A stretch of 64,000 bases of DNA from Pseudomonadota bacterium (GCA_021818505.1 JAKADX010000006.1:1-64000), one strand, 5' to 3'; counted from the stretch's first letter, positions 7,864-17,059 are shown. Program-made: numbers and translations. The notes: generated by a model not told the origin, from the sequence alone.

Positions 7864-8147
7864 CGTGGTCCGATCTGCTGTCCGCCAACATCCCTGGCGC
7901 GCCCGCCGCCGACAAGGGACGCCGGCGCGCATCTGCCGTTCCTCGATCTTGGGCGGTCGCCGATCTGCTTGCGATCCGTCACGCAGATGTGTGCGCCTTG
8001 AACCAGGACAAGAATGTAACCAAGGTAATGTCGCGCGTTGAGGTGCATTGTCAGCACCCCCTGGAACAGTTGCGGCAGGGTGACGGCGATCATCAGACTG
8101 CGACGGCGCCGTGACGATGCGCCGCCGCCAAAGGAGGGAAGAGAGAA

Positions 8148-8870
8148 ATGACTGGCGAGCGCCCGATACTGATCGTCGATGACGATCAGGCGTTGCGAGC
8201 CACCCTGGCCGAACAGCTCGCGGTCGATGGCGAGTTCACCGCCAGCGGCGCGGAAACCGCAAGTGAGGCCGAGGCCAAGATGACCGCCCGCGAGTCGCGG
8301 TTCGATGCGATCATCCTGGATGTCGGACTGCCCGACGGCGACGGCCGCGACCTGTGCGCGCGGCTGCGGCGCAACGGCATCAAGGTGCCGATCATCATGC
8401 TGACCGGCTCGGACCAGGAATCCGATGTGGTGCGCGGGCTCGATTCCGGTGCCAACGACTACGTCGCCAAGCCGTTTCGCATGGCCGAGCTGCTGGCGCG
8501 GCTGCGCGCGCAGTTGCGCATCTTCGAGAACAGCGAGGATGCGGTGTTCACCATCGGGCCGTACACGTTCCGGCCGGCGGCGAAGCTGCTGCAGGAGCCG
8601 GCACGGAACCGGCGCATCCGTCTGACCGAGAAGGAAGCGGCGATCCTGAAATTCCTGTACCGCGCCGGCACGCGGCCGGTGGCGCGGCAGGTGCTGCTGA
8701 ACGAGGTCTGGGGCTACAACGCGGCCGTCACCACGCACACGCTGGAGACCCACATCTACCGCCTGCGCCAGAAGATCGAGCCGGACCCGTCGAATGCCCG
8801 GCTGCTGGTGACCGAGGGTGGCGGCTACCGGCTGGACCCGGAAGGGATCCGCCCGGCGGCTGCGGCCTGA
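8148..8870 (+). CDS. OmpR/PhoB-family response regulator, orphan
   Basis: The 240-residue protein has a receiver domain (residues 5-118) with acidic pocket D11-D12-D13, phosphoacceptor D58 in ILDVGLPDGDG, T86 and K108, and a winged-helix DNA-binding domain (about 130-230) ending in the EGGGYRLDPEG wing. All residues for phosphorylation are present. No histidine kinase gene is adjacent, so the partner is encoded elsewhere. The start has a strong AAAGGAGGGA ribosome site. The 284-base region upstream, shared with divergent ribA, shows no coding frame and no clear regulatory motif. A close family in Rhodospirillales is conserved but its targets are not known to me. Confidence 0.93.
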   Translation: MTGERPILIVDDDQALRATLAEQLAVDGEFTASGAETASEAEAKMTARESRFDAIILDVGLPDGDGRDLCARLRRNGIKVPIIMLTGSDQESDVVRGLDSGANDYVAKPFRMAELLARLRAQLRIFENSEDAVFTIGPYTFRPAAKLLQEPARNRRIRLTEKEAAILKFLYRAGTRPVARQVLLNEVWGYNAAVTTHTLETHIYRLRQKIEPDPSNARLLVTEGGGYRLDPEGIRPAAAA

Positions 8871-8895
8871 TCGGCAGGCAGGCCGGCACAGGAAG

Positions 8896-8915
8896 GGGCG
8901 GGCCTAGGCCCGCCC
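8896..8915. terminator. Palindrome between convergent genes (bidirectional terminator candidate)
   Basis: A perfect 20-base GC-only palindrome (GGGCGGGCC/GGCCCGCCC arms around the CTAG centre region) sits 25 bases after the response-regulator stop and contains the TAG stop of the opposite XRE gene. It could form a strong hairpin in either transcript. There is no T-run on either side, so intrinsic termination is plausible but unproven. Confidence 0.4.
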
Positions 8916-9407
8916 GTCGCCGTCCGCGGCATGATTCGCGTGCCCGGCAAGGGCACGAGCCATCTGACTGAGGGCCTCCTGGTGACGCTCGTTGTCGATC
9001 GCGGCGAAGTTGCGGGCGAGTTCAAGACACATGCGCTGCCGCTGCGTCATCTCCGCCGGCTGCTCAGTGCGCGAGAGGCCGTCGAAGAACCAGGAGACGG
9101 GCACGCCGAGCACCTGCGCGATCTCATAGAGCCGGCCGGCCGAGATCCGGTTGAGGCCACGCTCGTACTTGTGTGCCTGCTGGTAGGTGACGCCGATCAT
9201 CTGCGCGAGCTGCTGTTGCGACAGGCCGAGCATGATGCGCCGCTCGCGAATGCGGGCGCCGACATGATGGTCGGCGGCATTCGCCCGCGGCGACGGCTTC
9301 GCCTCACCGTCGGGCTCGTCGGACGTCATCGGGGTCGGCACGACGGGGCCGGCGGATTCGGTCGCGGCAAGCCCGTCGGCGGAACTGCGATCGCTCGTCT
9401 CGGGCAT
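8904..9407 (-). CDS. XRE-family helix-turn-helix regulator
   Basis: The 167-residue protein has a disordered acidic N-terminus of about 50 residues, then a classic Cro/CI HTH (about residues 50-108: GARIRERRIMLGLSQQQLAQ, then VTYQQAHKYERGLNRISAGR), and a C-terminal helix pair. The AQMIGVTYQQ..KYERG pattern is typical of a conserved alphaproteobacterial XRE family of about 130-150 residues. I start at ATG 9407, which has GGAGGAG on the minus strand nearby; the longer frame from 9443 runs over this ribosome site. An inverted repeat about 60-90 bases upstream (9464-9500) is a candidate autoregulatory operator. Confidence 0.85.
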   Translation of the reverse strand: MPETSDRSSADGLAATESAGPVVPTPMTSDEPDGEAKPSPRANAADHHVGARIRERRIMLGLSQQQLAQMIGVTYQQAHKYERGLNRISAGRLYEIAQVLGVPVSWFFDGLSRTEQPAEMTQRQRMCLELARNFAAIDNERHQEALSQMARALAGHANHAADGDGRA

Positions 9408-9463
9408 GGTGTATGCTCCTCCTTCGCCGATAGGCAGTGCCACAACCGGGCCTAAGAGTGTTA

Positions 9464-9500
9464 CTCAAAGCTTCCCGCCTCGCGCGAATGCTACTTTGAG
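9464..9500. promoter_or_regulatory. Spaced inverted repeat upstream of the XRE gene
   Basis: Arms CTCAAAG (9464-9470) and CTTTGAG (9494-9500) are perfect reverse complements with centres 30 bases apart, about three helical turns. The element lies between the XRE start and the phaR 3' end, where the XRE promoter must be. A dimeric or tetrameric HTH protein could bridge the arms; this is inference from geometry only. Confidence 0.4.
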
Positions 9501-9553
9501 ACTTGACGTGGCAGTGTCTTTCGCAGCAAAACGAACACCGCTACGGGATCGTT

Positions 9554-10261
9554 TCAGTCCTTGGCCGTGCCTGTATCGCTTTTGTCTTTATCTCCCCCCG
9601 CGCCTACATGGACAGGGCTGGGTTTCGTTTCACCGAGTTGACCAGCGCGCACCCGCGCCAGTTGCGCGCGCAGGAACTCCACCTCCGCCCGCAACGTCTT
9701 CACCTCCTCCTGCATCGCGGAGGAGCCGGCCGGGCGCGTCTCGCTGGTTTCGGGTTCACGGAACCCAAACGGCGAGAACAGGTGCATGGCGCGCTCCATC
9801 ATTGCCATGTTCTGCCGACCGACCTCCTCAATATTTCCGAAAGGAAAAAAGTTGCCCATGGTCTGCTGCATGGCAACCCGCATCTGTTCCTGCTGTCGGG
9901 CGAAGCTCGTCATTGCCTGTTCCAGGTAGCGCGGCACCAGTGCCTGCATCTGGTCGCCGTAGAAGCCGATCAACTGTCGCAGGAAGCCGGTGGGCAGCAT
10001 CGCCCGGCCTTTGCTCTCCTCCTCGACGATGATCTGGGTCAGCACGCCGCGGGTGATGTCCTCGCCGGTCTTGGCGTCATAAACGACGAAATCCCGCCCG
10101 ACGCGGACCATTTCGGCCAGGGTATCGAGGGTGATGTAGCTGGAGCTTTCGGTGTTGTACAGACGGCGGTTGGCGTATTTTTTTACCACCACCGGCTGCT
10201 GGTCGGCGGGCTTGGCCTCCGGCTGCTTAGCGGCGGAATCGTTCTGCAACGGCTGCGACAT
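9554..10261 (-). CDS. phaR: Polyhydroxyalkanoate synthesis repressor PhaR
   Basis: PhaR binds DNA and nascent PHA granules and represses phasin and its own gene until polymer appears. The N-terminal DNA-binding domain (residues about 25-85) has the hallmark VVKKYANRRLYNTESSSYIT followed by LAEMVRVGRDFVVYDAKTGEDITR; the two PHB-accumulation regulatory segments follow (about 88-130, LPTGFLRQLIGFYGDQMQ). A C-terminal coiled coil (about 190-215) ends in a charged tail. It is divergent from the PHA synthase genes across 150 bases, matching its role. The protein is slightly longer than minimal PhaR because of an N-terminal Gln/Pro/Ala segment. Confidence 0.95.
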   Translation of the reverse strand: MSQPLQNDSAAKQPEAKPADQQPVVVKKYANRRLYNTESSSYITLDTLAEMVRVGRDFVVYDAKTGEDITRGVLTQIIVEEESKGRAMLPTGFLRQLIGFYGDQMQALVPRYLEQAMTSFARQQEQMRVAMQQTMGNFFPFGNIEEVGRQNMAMMERAMHLFSPFGFREPETSETRPAGSSAMQEEVKTLRAEVEFLRAQLARVRAGQLGETKPSPVHVGAGGDKDKSDTGTAKD

Positions 10262-10411
10262 GTTCGCCCTCGCGCGGGATGTGGCAGGACGGTAGCATGT
10301 CGCAGCGCAGCACTGAAAGCCGGTGCGGTGACGCGCCGTTCAGAGTTCGGCGGATGTTCGCCGCCGGGCACGGTCGGCCGCGACGGGCACGGGCAGGAGG
10401 GTCGATGACGG

Positions 10412-10789
10412 ATGGACGAGGGCGAACCCAGCCGCCCCTCCCTGGGCGGATCGGCGGCCGATCTGCAGGAGTTGGCGCGCGACTGGATCACGCTGTGGCA
10501 GAGCGAACTGGCAGCGGCGGCGGCGGACCGGGAAGTGCAGGAGACGTGGCAGACCCTGGCGGGGCTGTGGGCGGGTGCCGCCACGGCGATGTTGCAGGCG
10601 TTGCCGCGCGGCGGCGGTGACGGAGGAACGGGCGGTGCCGGGGCCGCTGCTGCGGCGCGGCCCGCGCCCGCTGCTGCTGCACCTGACCCTCGCGATGCTG
10701 AAATCGAGCGGCTCCGTCGCCGCGTCGATGCCCTGGAGCAGCGGCTTGCCGAACTCGATGGCGCCGCAACTCGGCGGCGCCGCGGCTGA
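10412..10789 (+). CDS. Small PhaE-like subunit / phasin-like coiled-coil protein
   Basis: The 125-residue protein has an amphipathic helical N-terminal half with Trp residues (DWITLWQSELAAAA, then VQETWQTLAGLWAG), an Ala/Gly/Pro linker (about 68-92) and a C-terminal coiled coil (IERLRRRVDALEQRLAEL). That layout, and its position overlapping a PhaC-type synthase by 32 bases, suggests the accessory subunit of a two-component PHA synthase (PhaE in class III, PhaR in class IV). It is far shorter than typical PhaE (about 350 residues), so this is a reduced form or a convergent partner. ATG 10412 has AGGAGGG about 10 bases upstream. Similarity to PhaE is weak; the context carries most of the weight. 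Confidence 0.6.
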   Translation: MDEGEPSRPSLGGSAADLQELARDWITLWQSELAAAAADREVQETWQTLAGLWAGAATAMLQALPRGGGDGGTGGAGAAAAARPAPAAAAPDPRDAEIERLRRRVDALEQRLAELDGAATRRRRG

Positions 10790-11807
10790 ATTCCCGGCGG
10801 CCGTGCTGGCGGAGACATTGCGCCAGGACCGCGCGCTGATCGCCGGCATCGCCGCCTATCGCCGCCATCCCTGGCACCGTGACCTGCCGGACCCGCCGGC
10901 GATCTGGGCGGAGGGCGGGTCGCGTCTGCTCGATTACGGCGGCAGCGGACGGAGCGTGCTGTTCGTGCCGAGCCTGGTAAACCGCGCCTACGTGCTCGAT
11001 CTGGCGCCGGGCCATTCGATGCTGCGTTGGCTGGCCAGCCAGGGGCTCCGGCCGCTGCTGCTGGATTGGGGCTGGCCGGGCGCGATCGAGCGGCAGTTCA
11101 CGCTCACCGACTACATCGCCGGACGGCTGGAGCGCGCACTGGCGGCGGTCGGCGAGCGCGTCGTGCTGGTGGGCTACTGCATGGGCGGACTGCTGACGCT
11201 GGCGGCGGCGCTGCGGCGGCCGGACCTGGTGGCCGCACAGGCGCTGCTGGCGGTGCCGTGGGACTTCCACGCCGCCGATGCGGAGCAGGCCGCCGTGCTG
11301 GCTCGCCTGCGGCCGCTGCTGGAGCCGGCGTTGACGGCGACCGGGACGCTGCCGGTCGATGGCCTGCAGATATTGTTCGCGCTGCTCGATCCGTTCGGCA
11401 TTGCCGCGAAATATCGCAGCTTTGCCGGGCTCGACCCCGACGGTCCGCGCGCGCGCCTGTTCGTGGCGCTGGAGGACTGGCTCAACGACGGCATCCCGCT
11501 GGCCGCGCCGGTCGCGCGCGAGGCGCTGGAGGGTTGGTACGGCGCCAATACGCCGGTGCGCGGGCAGTGGCGGGTCGCGGGACTGCCGGTCGATCCGACG
11601 GCGCTGCGGATGCCGAGTTTCGTCGCGGTGCCGGCGCGCGACCGCATCGTGCCGCCGGAGAGTGCGCGGCCACTGGCGTCATTGATCGCGGGTGCGGTGC
11701 TGCACCAACCTGGCGCGGGACATATCGGCATGGCGACCGGATCGTCGGCCGAAACGGCGCTGTGGCAGCCGCTGCGGGATTGGATCGCGGCGCTGCCGGC
11801 CGCGTGA
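10758..11807 (+). CDS. phaC: PHA synthase, class III-like PhaC (alpha/beta hydrolase fold)
   Basis: PhaC polymerises (R)-3-hydroxyacyl-CoA. The 349-residue protein has the PHA-synthase lipase-like box GYCMGG with nucleophile C141, D295 in VPARDRIVPP and H322 in GAGHIGMATG. Spacing closely follows the class III enzyme of Allochromatium vinosum (C149, D302, H331; about 355 residues), not the class I enzyme of about 590 residues. VPSLVNRAYVLDL is also typical of synthases. Several in-frame ATGs exist (10695, 10728, 10758); I chose 10758, which begins the alignable region, overlapping the upstream PhaE-like gene and probably coupled to it. A plain alpha/beta hydrolase is the alternative, but Cys instead of Ser favours PhaC. 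Confidence 0.82.
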   Translation: MAPQLGGAAAEFPAAVLAETLRQDRALIAGIAAYRRHPWHRDLPDPPAIWAEGGSRLLDYGGSGRSVLFVPSLVNRAYVLDLAPGHSMLRWLASQGLRPLLLDWGWPGAIERQFTLTDYIAGRLERALAAVGERVVLVGYCMGGLLTLAAALRRPDLVAAQALLAVPWDFHAADAEQAAVLARLRPLLEPALTATGTLPVDGLQILFALLDPFGIAAKYRSFAGLDPDGPRARLFVALEDWLNDGIPLAAPVAREALEGWYGANTPVRGQWRVAGLPVDPTALRMPSFVAVPARDRIVPPESARPLASLIAGAVLHQPGAGHIGMATGSSAETALWQPLRDWIAALPAA

Positions 11808-11936
11808 CCGCAGATGTGATCATCCCCGACACGCTGGTCTGCCGCGCGCGGCGGGTGACGGGCACCCGTGGTTTGGCAAGCCGACGGCGGGGGACTACAT
11901 CAGAACCGACGCCACGGCCCGCCAGGGAGAAGCCAG

Positions 11937-13109
11937 ATGGACGAGATCGTCATCGTTTCCGCCGCCCGCACGCCGGTGGGCAGCTTCAACGGCGCATTCG
12001 GCAGCCTGCCGGCGCATATGCTGGGCACCGTCGCGGTCCAGGCCGCGATCGCACGCGCCGGTCTGGCACCGGCCGATGTCGATGAGGTGATCCTGGGGCA
12101 GGTGCTGACCGCCGCCCAGGGCATGAACCCGGCCCGCCAGACCGCCCGCGCCGCCGGCATTCCCGACGAGAAGACGGCCTTCGGCATCAACCAGGTCTGC
12201 GGCTCCGGCCTGCGCGCGGTGGCACTGGCCGCGCAGCAGATCCGCACCGGCGAAAGCGCGATCGTGGTCGCCGGCGGGCAGGAGAGCATGAGCCAGTCCA
12301 CCCATGCCGCGCATCTGCGCGCCGGTCAGAAGATGGGCGATCTGGCCTTCGTCGATACGATGATCCGTGACGGGCTGTGGGATGTCTTCAACGGCTATCA
12401 CATGGGGGGCACGGCCGAGAACGTCGCCCGCGCCTATCAGATCACGCGCGAGCAGCAGGACGCGTTTGCGCTGGCGAGCCAGCAGAAGGCAAGCGCGGCA
12501 CAGAAGGCCGGCCGCTTCAAGGACGAGATCGCGCCTGTCACCGTAAAGGGCCGCAAGGGCGACGTCGTGGTGGATCAGGACGAATACATCCGCCATGACG
12601 CCTCGATGGACGCGATGGCGAAGCTGCGGCCGGCGTTCACCAAGGACGGCACGGTGACAGCCGCCAACGCAAGCGGCATCAACGACGGCGCGGCCGCGCT
12701 GGTGGTGATGTCGGCAAACGAGGCCGAGCGGCGTGGACTCAGGCCGCTGGCCCGCATCGCCAGTTTCGCGACCGCGGGCGTCGATCCTGCGGTGATGGGG
12801 ACCGGCCCGATCCCGGCCAGCCGCAAGGCGCTCGGCCGCGCGGGATGGAAGGTGCAGGACCTCGACCTGATCGAAGCCAATGAGGCCTTCGCAGCCCAGG
12901 CTTGCGCGGTGAACAAGGAAGTCGGCTGGGACGATACGCGCGTCAACGTCAACGGCGGCGCCATCGCCATCGGCCACCCGATCGGCGCCTCCGGCGCGCG
13001 CATCCTGACCACGCTGCTGCACGAGATGCAGCGGCGCGACGTGAAACGTGGCCTCGCCACGCTGTGCATCGGCGGCGGCATGGGGGTCGCGATGTGCGTG
13101 GAGCGTTAA
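11937..13109 (+). CDS. phaA: Acetyl-CoA C-acetyltransferase (biosynthetic thiolase)
   Basis: The thiolase condenses two acetyl-CoA to acetoacetyl-CoA, the first step of polyhydroxybutyrate synthesis. Length is 390 residues. Catalytic residues match Zoogloea thiolase closely: C88 in NQVCGSG, H347 in [11 protein letters not shown] and C377 in CIGGGMG; the loop with GGQESMSQ is also present. ATG 11937 follows a GGGAGA ribosome site; a longer frame starting at 11868 has no support. It lies 129 bases behind phaC in the same direction. No phaB reductase follows, so the second step must be encoded elsewhere. AtoB is an equivalent name. Confidence 0.94.
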   Translation: MDEIVIVSAARTPVGSFNGAFGSLPAHMLGTVAVQAAIARAGLAPADVDEVILGQVLTAAQGMNPARQTARAAGIPDEKTAFGINQVCGSGLRAVALAAQQIRTGESAIVVAGGQESMSQSTHAAHLRAGQKMGDLAFVDTMIRDGLWDVFNGYHMGGTAENVARAYQITREQQDAFALASQQKASAAQKAGRFKDEIAPVTVKGRKGDVVVDQDEYIRHDASMDAMAKLRPAFTKDGTVTAANASGINDGAAALVVMSANEAERRGLRPLARIASFATAGVDPAVMGTGPIPASRKALGRAGWKVQDLDLIEANEAFAAQACAVNKEVGWDDTRVNVNGGAIAIGHPIGASGARILTTLLHEMQRRDVKRGLATLCIGGGMGVAMCVER

Positions 13110-13289
13110 GCCGCGCCAAAGCCCCCCGGCCCTCGTCCGCTTGCCGGAGAGGGTGGCGAGCATGGCGAGGCGGTTGAAGGTGCGCGCGGCTTAACGCCAC
13201 GGTAAGCCCGACCCGGCAGGTTCTGCCCCGATGCAATTTCGGCCGGGCAGGATGCCGCGCAGGACAGCACGCGATCGGGCGAGGCACGC

Positions 13290-14951
13290 ATGAACGGCGT
13301 GCTGGACGGGCTCAAGGCACTCGGCGCCGCGCGGCTCGCCGCCATGGGTGCGGTGGCGGTGGGCGTGTTCGGGCTGCTGCTGGTGCTCGCCATGCACGGC
13401 GGCGGTGCGCGCATGGGGCTGCTCTACGGCGATCTCGACCTGCGCGAGGCCGCGCAGATGGCCGACGTGCTGGAACATCAGCACATCGCCCACCAGCTTG
13501 CCGCCGGCGGCAGCGAAATCCTGGTGCCCGCCGACCGTATCGCCGAGGCGCGGCTGCTGCTGGCGCATGACGGGCTGCCGAGCGGCGGGTCGGTCGGCTA
13601 CGAAATCTTCGACCGCGGCGACGGGCTGCTGGCCAGCGCCTTCACCGAGCGCATCAACCAGACGCGCGCGCTGGAGGGCGAGCTGGCGCGCACGATCCAG
13701 ACGATCCGCGGCGTTCGCGCGGCGCGCGTGCATGTCGTGCTGCCGCACCGCGAGCCGTTCGCGCGCGATGAGCAGGCGGCACAGGCGTCGGTGCTGCTGA
13801 CGCTCGCCGGCTCCGAGCACCCCGACCGCGAGGAGGTGCAGGCGATCCTCAATCTCGTCGCCGCCGCCGTGCCGGGATTACGGCCGGAGAACATCACGCT
13901 GGCCGACACTCGCGGCAATCTGTTCGCCCGCGCCGGCCAGGGCAGTGGACCGCTCGGCGCGGCGGCAACGCTGGAGGCGATGCAGCACACCGCCGAACTG
14001 CGCCTCGCCCGCGCCGTCGAGCAGATGCTGGAACCGAGCCTCGGCCCCGGCCATGTGCAGGCCGAGGCGTCGATCGCGATGGACCTCGATCAGGTGCACG
14101 AGACGCAGGAACGCTTCGACCCCGACGGGCAGGTGGTACGCAGCACGCAGACCGTCACCGACCAGAGCCGCAGCACCGAGGCCACGCCGACCACCACCAG
14201 CGTGCAGAACAACCTGCCCAACCCCGATCCCGGCCCATCCGGTGCCGGATCGCAGGAGAAGCGGCAGGAGGAGACGACAAACTACGAGATCGGCAAGACC
14301 GTGCGCAGCATCGTGCGCGAGCATCCGCAGATCCGACGCATCAGCCTCGCCGTGGTCGTCGATGGCGTGGAGGAAACCGACGCGAAGGGTATTGCGCACT
14401 GGCGCCCACGCAACGCCGAGGAACTGGCGCGCATCACCGTGCTGGTGCGCGGCGCGGTCGGCTATGACGAGAAGCGCGGTGACCATGTCGAAGTCGCCAG
14501 CATGGTGTTCGCGCACCCGCCGGAGGCGAACCCCGCGCAGCCGCTCCTCGCCCTGCCGTTCGAACGGGCCGACATGCTGCGGCTGGCGCAGACGGGGCTG
14601 ATCGGGCTGCTCGGACTCGCCGCACTGGTCTTCGTGCTGCGTCCGACCGTGCTGCGGCTGGCGAACCTCTCGACGCTGGACAGCGAGGCCGCGCAACTCG
14701 CCTTCGCCGGGGGCGTGGACCGTGCCGCGGCGGGCGGCGCCGGTGCGCCCACCACCGGCTCCGCGCTGCCGCGGCTCGCGGCACCGGCCGCGTCCGGCTC
14801 ACCCGACGCCGAGGAGGCAATGGTGGCGCTGGCCAATGTCGAAGGCCACCTGCGCGCCTCCGCGATCCGGCAGGTCGCCGAGTTGGTGGACAAGCACCCC
14901 GAGGAAACCCTGACGATCGTGCGAGCCTGGATGGCGCAGGAGAACGGCTGA
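13290..14951 (+). CDS. fliF: Flagellar MS-ring protein FliF
   Basis: FliF forms the inner-membrane MS ring on which the flagellum and its export gate are built. The 553-residue protein has a first membrane helix (about residues 18-36), YscJ/FliF ring-building motifs (about 45-215, with [23 protein letters not shown] and VHVVLP), a periplasmic domain with the [16 protein letters not shown] segment, a second membrane helix (about 430-450, [10 protein letters not shown]) and the C-terminal FliG-binding segment ending in [15 protein letters not shown]. Domain order is complete. It opens the flagellar operon and its stop overlaps the fliG start. Upstream 180 bases contain one degenerate copy of the palindromic repeat seen before flbD. 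Confidence 0.96.
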   Translation: MNGVLDGLKALGAARLAAMGAVAVGVFGLLLVLAMHGGGARMGLLYGDLDLREAAQMADVLEHQHIAHQLAAGGSEILVPADRIAEARLLLAHDGLPSGGSVGYEIFDRGDGLLASAFTERINQTRALEGELARTIQTIRGVRAARVHVVLPHREPFARDEQAAQASVLLTLAGSEHPDREEVQAILNLVAAAVPGLRPENITLADTRGNLFARAGQGSGPLGAAATLEAMQHTAELRLARAVEQMLEPSLGPGHVQAEASIAMDLDQVHETQERFDPDGQVVRSTQTVTDQSRSTEATPTTTSVQNNLPNPDPGPSGAGSQEKRQEETTNYEIGKTVRSIVREHPQIRRISLAVVVDGVEETDAKGIAHWRPRNAEELARITVLVRGAVGYDEKRGDHVEVASMVFAHPPEANPAQPLLALPFERADMLRLAQTGLIGLLGLAALVFVLRPTVLRLANLSTLDSEAAQLAFAGGVDRAAAGGAGAPTTGSALPRLAAPAASGSPDAEEAMVALANVEGHLRASAIRQVAELVDKHPEETLTIVRAWMAQENG

Positions 14952-15964
14952 TGGCGCAAGCTGACACGCCCCGCCCGGTGACCGGCCCGCAAAAGGCGGC
15001 CGTGTTCATGCTCGCACTGGGCGAGGAACAGGCTTCCAAGCTGTTCGGGCTGATGCACGACGACGAGATCAAGGAAATCTCGGCGGCGATGGCGCAGCTT
15101 GGCAACGTGCGCTCGGAGATGGTGGAACGACTGTGCGTGGAGTTCGCCGAACACCTCGGCGGCGCCGGCAACATCGTCGGCAGCTTCGAGAACACGGAGC
15201 GGCTGCTAATGAAGACGCTGCCACGCGATCGCGTGTCGCAGATCATGGAGGAAATCCGTGGCCCGGCCGGACGTACCATGTGGGACAAGCTCGGCAACGT
15301 GCATGAATCGGTTCTGGCGAACTACCTCAAGAACGAATACCCACAGACAGTAGCAGTGGTATTGGCCAAGGTTCGGCCTAAGCACGCGGCGCGTGTGCTG
15401 GCAATGCTGCCCGAGGGATTCGCGATGGAAGTCGTGATGCGGATGCTGCGCATGGAGAGCGTGCAGCGTGACGTGCTGGACAATGTCGAGCAGACCTTGC
15501 GTTCGGAGTTCATGTCGAATCTCGCGCGCAGCACGCGGCGCGACGCGCACGAGATGATGGCGGAGATCTTCAACAGCCTCGACCGCCAGGCGGAACAACG
15601 ATTCCTAGCCGCCCTGGAGGAAAGAAGCCGCGAGGCGGCCGAGCGGATCAAGTCGCTGATGTTCACCTTCGACGACCTGCAACGCCTCACGCCGCCCGCG
15701 GTGCAGGCGCTGCTGCGCAGCATCGAGAAGGACAAGCTACCGCTGGCGCTCAAGGGTGCGTCGGAGAAACTGCGGGACCTGTTCTTCGGAAATCTCTCGG
15801 AGCGCGCGGCAAAGATGCTGCGCGAGGAAATCGAGGCACTCGGGCCGGTGAAGCTGCGCGACGTGGACGAAGCGCAGGCCGCGATCGTGGCGCAGGCCAA
15901 GGAACTGGCCGCCGCCGGGACGATCGAGATCGGCGAGCAGGCCGACGAGGAACTGGTTTATTAG
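14951..15964 (+). CDS. fliG: Flagellar motor switch protein FliG
   Basis: FliG is the torque-generating rotor protein that links FliF to the C-ring and the stator. The 337-residue protein shows the FliF-binding N-domain (from [20 protein letters not shown]), the middle domain with [14 protein letters not shown] (an EYPQ form of the EHPQR motif) and [12 protein letters not shown], and the C-terminal torque helix with charged residues ([21 protein letters not shown] and [20 protein letters not shown]). All domains are complete. It overlaps fliF by one base and is separated from fliH by one base. Confidence 0.97.
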   Translation: MAQADTPRPVTGPQKAAVFMLALGEEQASKLFGLMHDDEIKEISAAMAQLGNVRSEMVERLCVEFAEHLGGAGNIVGSFENTERLLMKTLPRDRVSQIMEEIRGPAGRTMWDKLGNVHESVLANYLKNEYPQTVAVVLAKVRPKHAARVLAMLPEGFAMEVVMRMLRMESVQRDVLDNVEQTLRSEFMSNLARSTRRDAHEMMAEIFNSLDRQAEQRFLAALEERSREAAERIKSLMFTFDDLQRLTPPAVQALLRSIEKDKLPLALKGASEKLRDLFFGNLSERAAKMLREEIEALGPVKLRDVDEAQAAIVAQAKELAAAGTIEIGEQADEELVY

Positions 15965-15965
15965 A

Positions 15966-16613
15966 ATGCGCGACAGCGCATCCTTGCTGCTGTTCCCGGA
16001 GGATTTCGCTGCGGCGCATGATGCCCCGCCGGCACCGTCGCCATCGCCTGCGCTGCCCTGCATCACCGAGGACGACGTTGCAGCGGCGCGCGCGGCCGGC
16101 TACGCCGACGGCGAACGGGCTGGACGCGACGCTGCTTGTACCGAATTGCGCGTGCGCGTCGGTGAAGTGCTGTCGCTGATCGCAACCCGGCTCGACGCCG
16201 CGCACGCGGCGGCGACGCAGGCCGCGCAGGCAAACGCCACCGCGTTGGCCCACCTGCTGTTCGACGCGCTCGGCGCGGCGTTTCCGACACTGCGCGCGCG
16301 GCATGGCGAGGCCGAATTGCGTCGCGTGATCGCGGCCGTGGCGCCGGCGCTGACGCACGAGAGCCGTGTCGTCGTGCAGGTGCATCCGTCGCTCGCCGAC
16401 GCCGCCGCGGCGGAGCTGGCAGCACTGCCGACGCATTCGGGTACGGCGCCGCGCATCGAACCGCACGAACGCATCGAACCTGGCGATGCCGTCATCCTCT
16501 GGGACGGCGGCAGTGCGGTGCGCGACAGCGCGGCGGTATGGCGTGAGGTGCTGGACGCGCTGCGTCCGCTTGGGCTGCTGCACGACACGGCGGCGATCCT
16601 CGAAGCGGAGTGA
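15966..16613 (+). CDS. fliH: FliH-like flagellar export ATPase regulator
   Basis: FliH binds the FliI ATPase and tethers it to the C-ring during export. The 215-residue protein fits in length and place: an acidic/Pro-rich N-terminus, the EDDVAAARAAGYADGERAGRDAA stretch with a GxxxG-like helix, a coiled Ala-rich helix (about 60-110) and a FliH/YscL C-domain with VVVQVHPSLADAA and EPGDAVILWDGG. Sequence conservation in this family is low, so assignment rests on position between fliG and fliN plus these segments. fliI itself is not in this operon. Confidence 0.82.
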   Translation: MRDSASLLLFPEDFAAAHDAPPAPSPSPALPCITEDDVAAARAAGYADGERAGRDAACTELRVRVGEVLSLIATRLDAAHAAATQAAQANATALAHLLFDALGAAFPTLRARHGEAELRRVIAAVAPALTHESRVVVQVHPSLADAAAAELAALPTHSGTAPRIEPHERIEPGDAVILWDGGSAVRDSAAVWREVLDALRPLGLLHDTAAILEAE

Positions 16614-16615
16614 AC

Positions 16616-16939
16616 ATGGCCGACGATCCCGAATTCGCCGAAGCGACGGCCCCGGCGCCGCTGCCGCCCGACCCGCCGATGCCGCGCGCGGCGCACGAGC
16701 TGGAGGCGGTTTACGACATCCAGGTCACGGTCAGCGCCGTGCTCGGCAAGACCACGATGCAGGTGAGCCAGTTGCTCAAGCTCGGTCGCGGCGCGGTCGT
16801 GGAACTCGACCGCAAGCTTGGCGAGGCAATCGACGTCTATGTCAACAACCGGCTGGTGGCGCGCGGCGAGGTGGTGATGGTGGATGAGAACCGGCTGGGC
16901 GTCACGATGACTGAGATCGTGAAGGCGGATCGTGCATAA
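16616..16939 (+). CDS. fliN: Flagellar motor switch protein FliN
   Basis: The 107-residue protein carries the SpoA/C-ring domain: YDIQVTVSAVLGKTTMQVSQ, then LLKLGRGAVVELDRKLGEAIDV and VNNRLVARGEVVMVDENRLGVTMTEIV. FliN forms the base of the C-ring with FliM and helps receive export cargo. ATG 16616 is used; the GTG at 16610 is 6 bases upstream and overlaps the fliH stop. FliM is not encoded nearby. It is the last gene before the palindromic repeats. Confidence 0.95.
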   Translation: MADDPEFAEATAPAPLPPDPPMPRAAHELEAVYDIQVTVSAVLGKTTMQVSQLLKLGRGAVVELDRKLGEAIDVYVNNRLVARGEVVMVDENRLGVTMTEIVKADRA

Positions 16940-16964
16940 GAACATCACACGGCGCTTCGCGCCA

Positions 16965-17040
16965 CCCTCTCCCGCGAGCGGGAGAGGGAAAAAAGCCTCT
17001 GTTGCGTCTTGCTTCTCCCTCTCCCGCTTGCGGGAGAGGG
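16965..17040. repeat. Two copies of an intergenic palindromic repeat (REP-like)
   Basis: Two 24-base elements, 16965-16988 and 17017-17040, share arms CCCTCTCCCGC and GCGGGAGAGGG and differ only in the two central bases (GA and TT). They lie between fliN and flbD. This CCCTCTCCC/GGGAGAGGG palindrome is widespread between genes in alphaproteobacterial genomes; a diverged relative lies near 13125-13155 before fliF. Each copy would form a very stable hairpin in the polycistronic message. Confidence 0.85.
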
Positions 17041-17059
17041 CCGGGGTGAGGGGCTTTCC

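Noticed and set aside
6721-8001. Long plus-strand frame opposite ribA
   Set aside because: Antisense shadow of the GTP cyclohydrolase gene; composition of His/Gln/Arg without domains.
7864-8147. FMN riboswitch or small RNA before ribA
   Set aside because: None of the conserved RFN-element blocks are found on the minus strand; no clear hairpin series.
13200-13289. Sigma-54 promoter before fliF
   Set aside because: A GG-N10-GC spacing exists but the flanking bases do not match TGGCAC/TTGC well enough to call.
17009-17059. N-terminal extension of flbD from ATG 17009
   Set aside because: It would translate the second palindromic repeat (17017-17040); the conserved protein starts at 17060.
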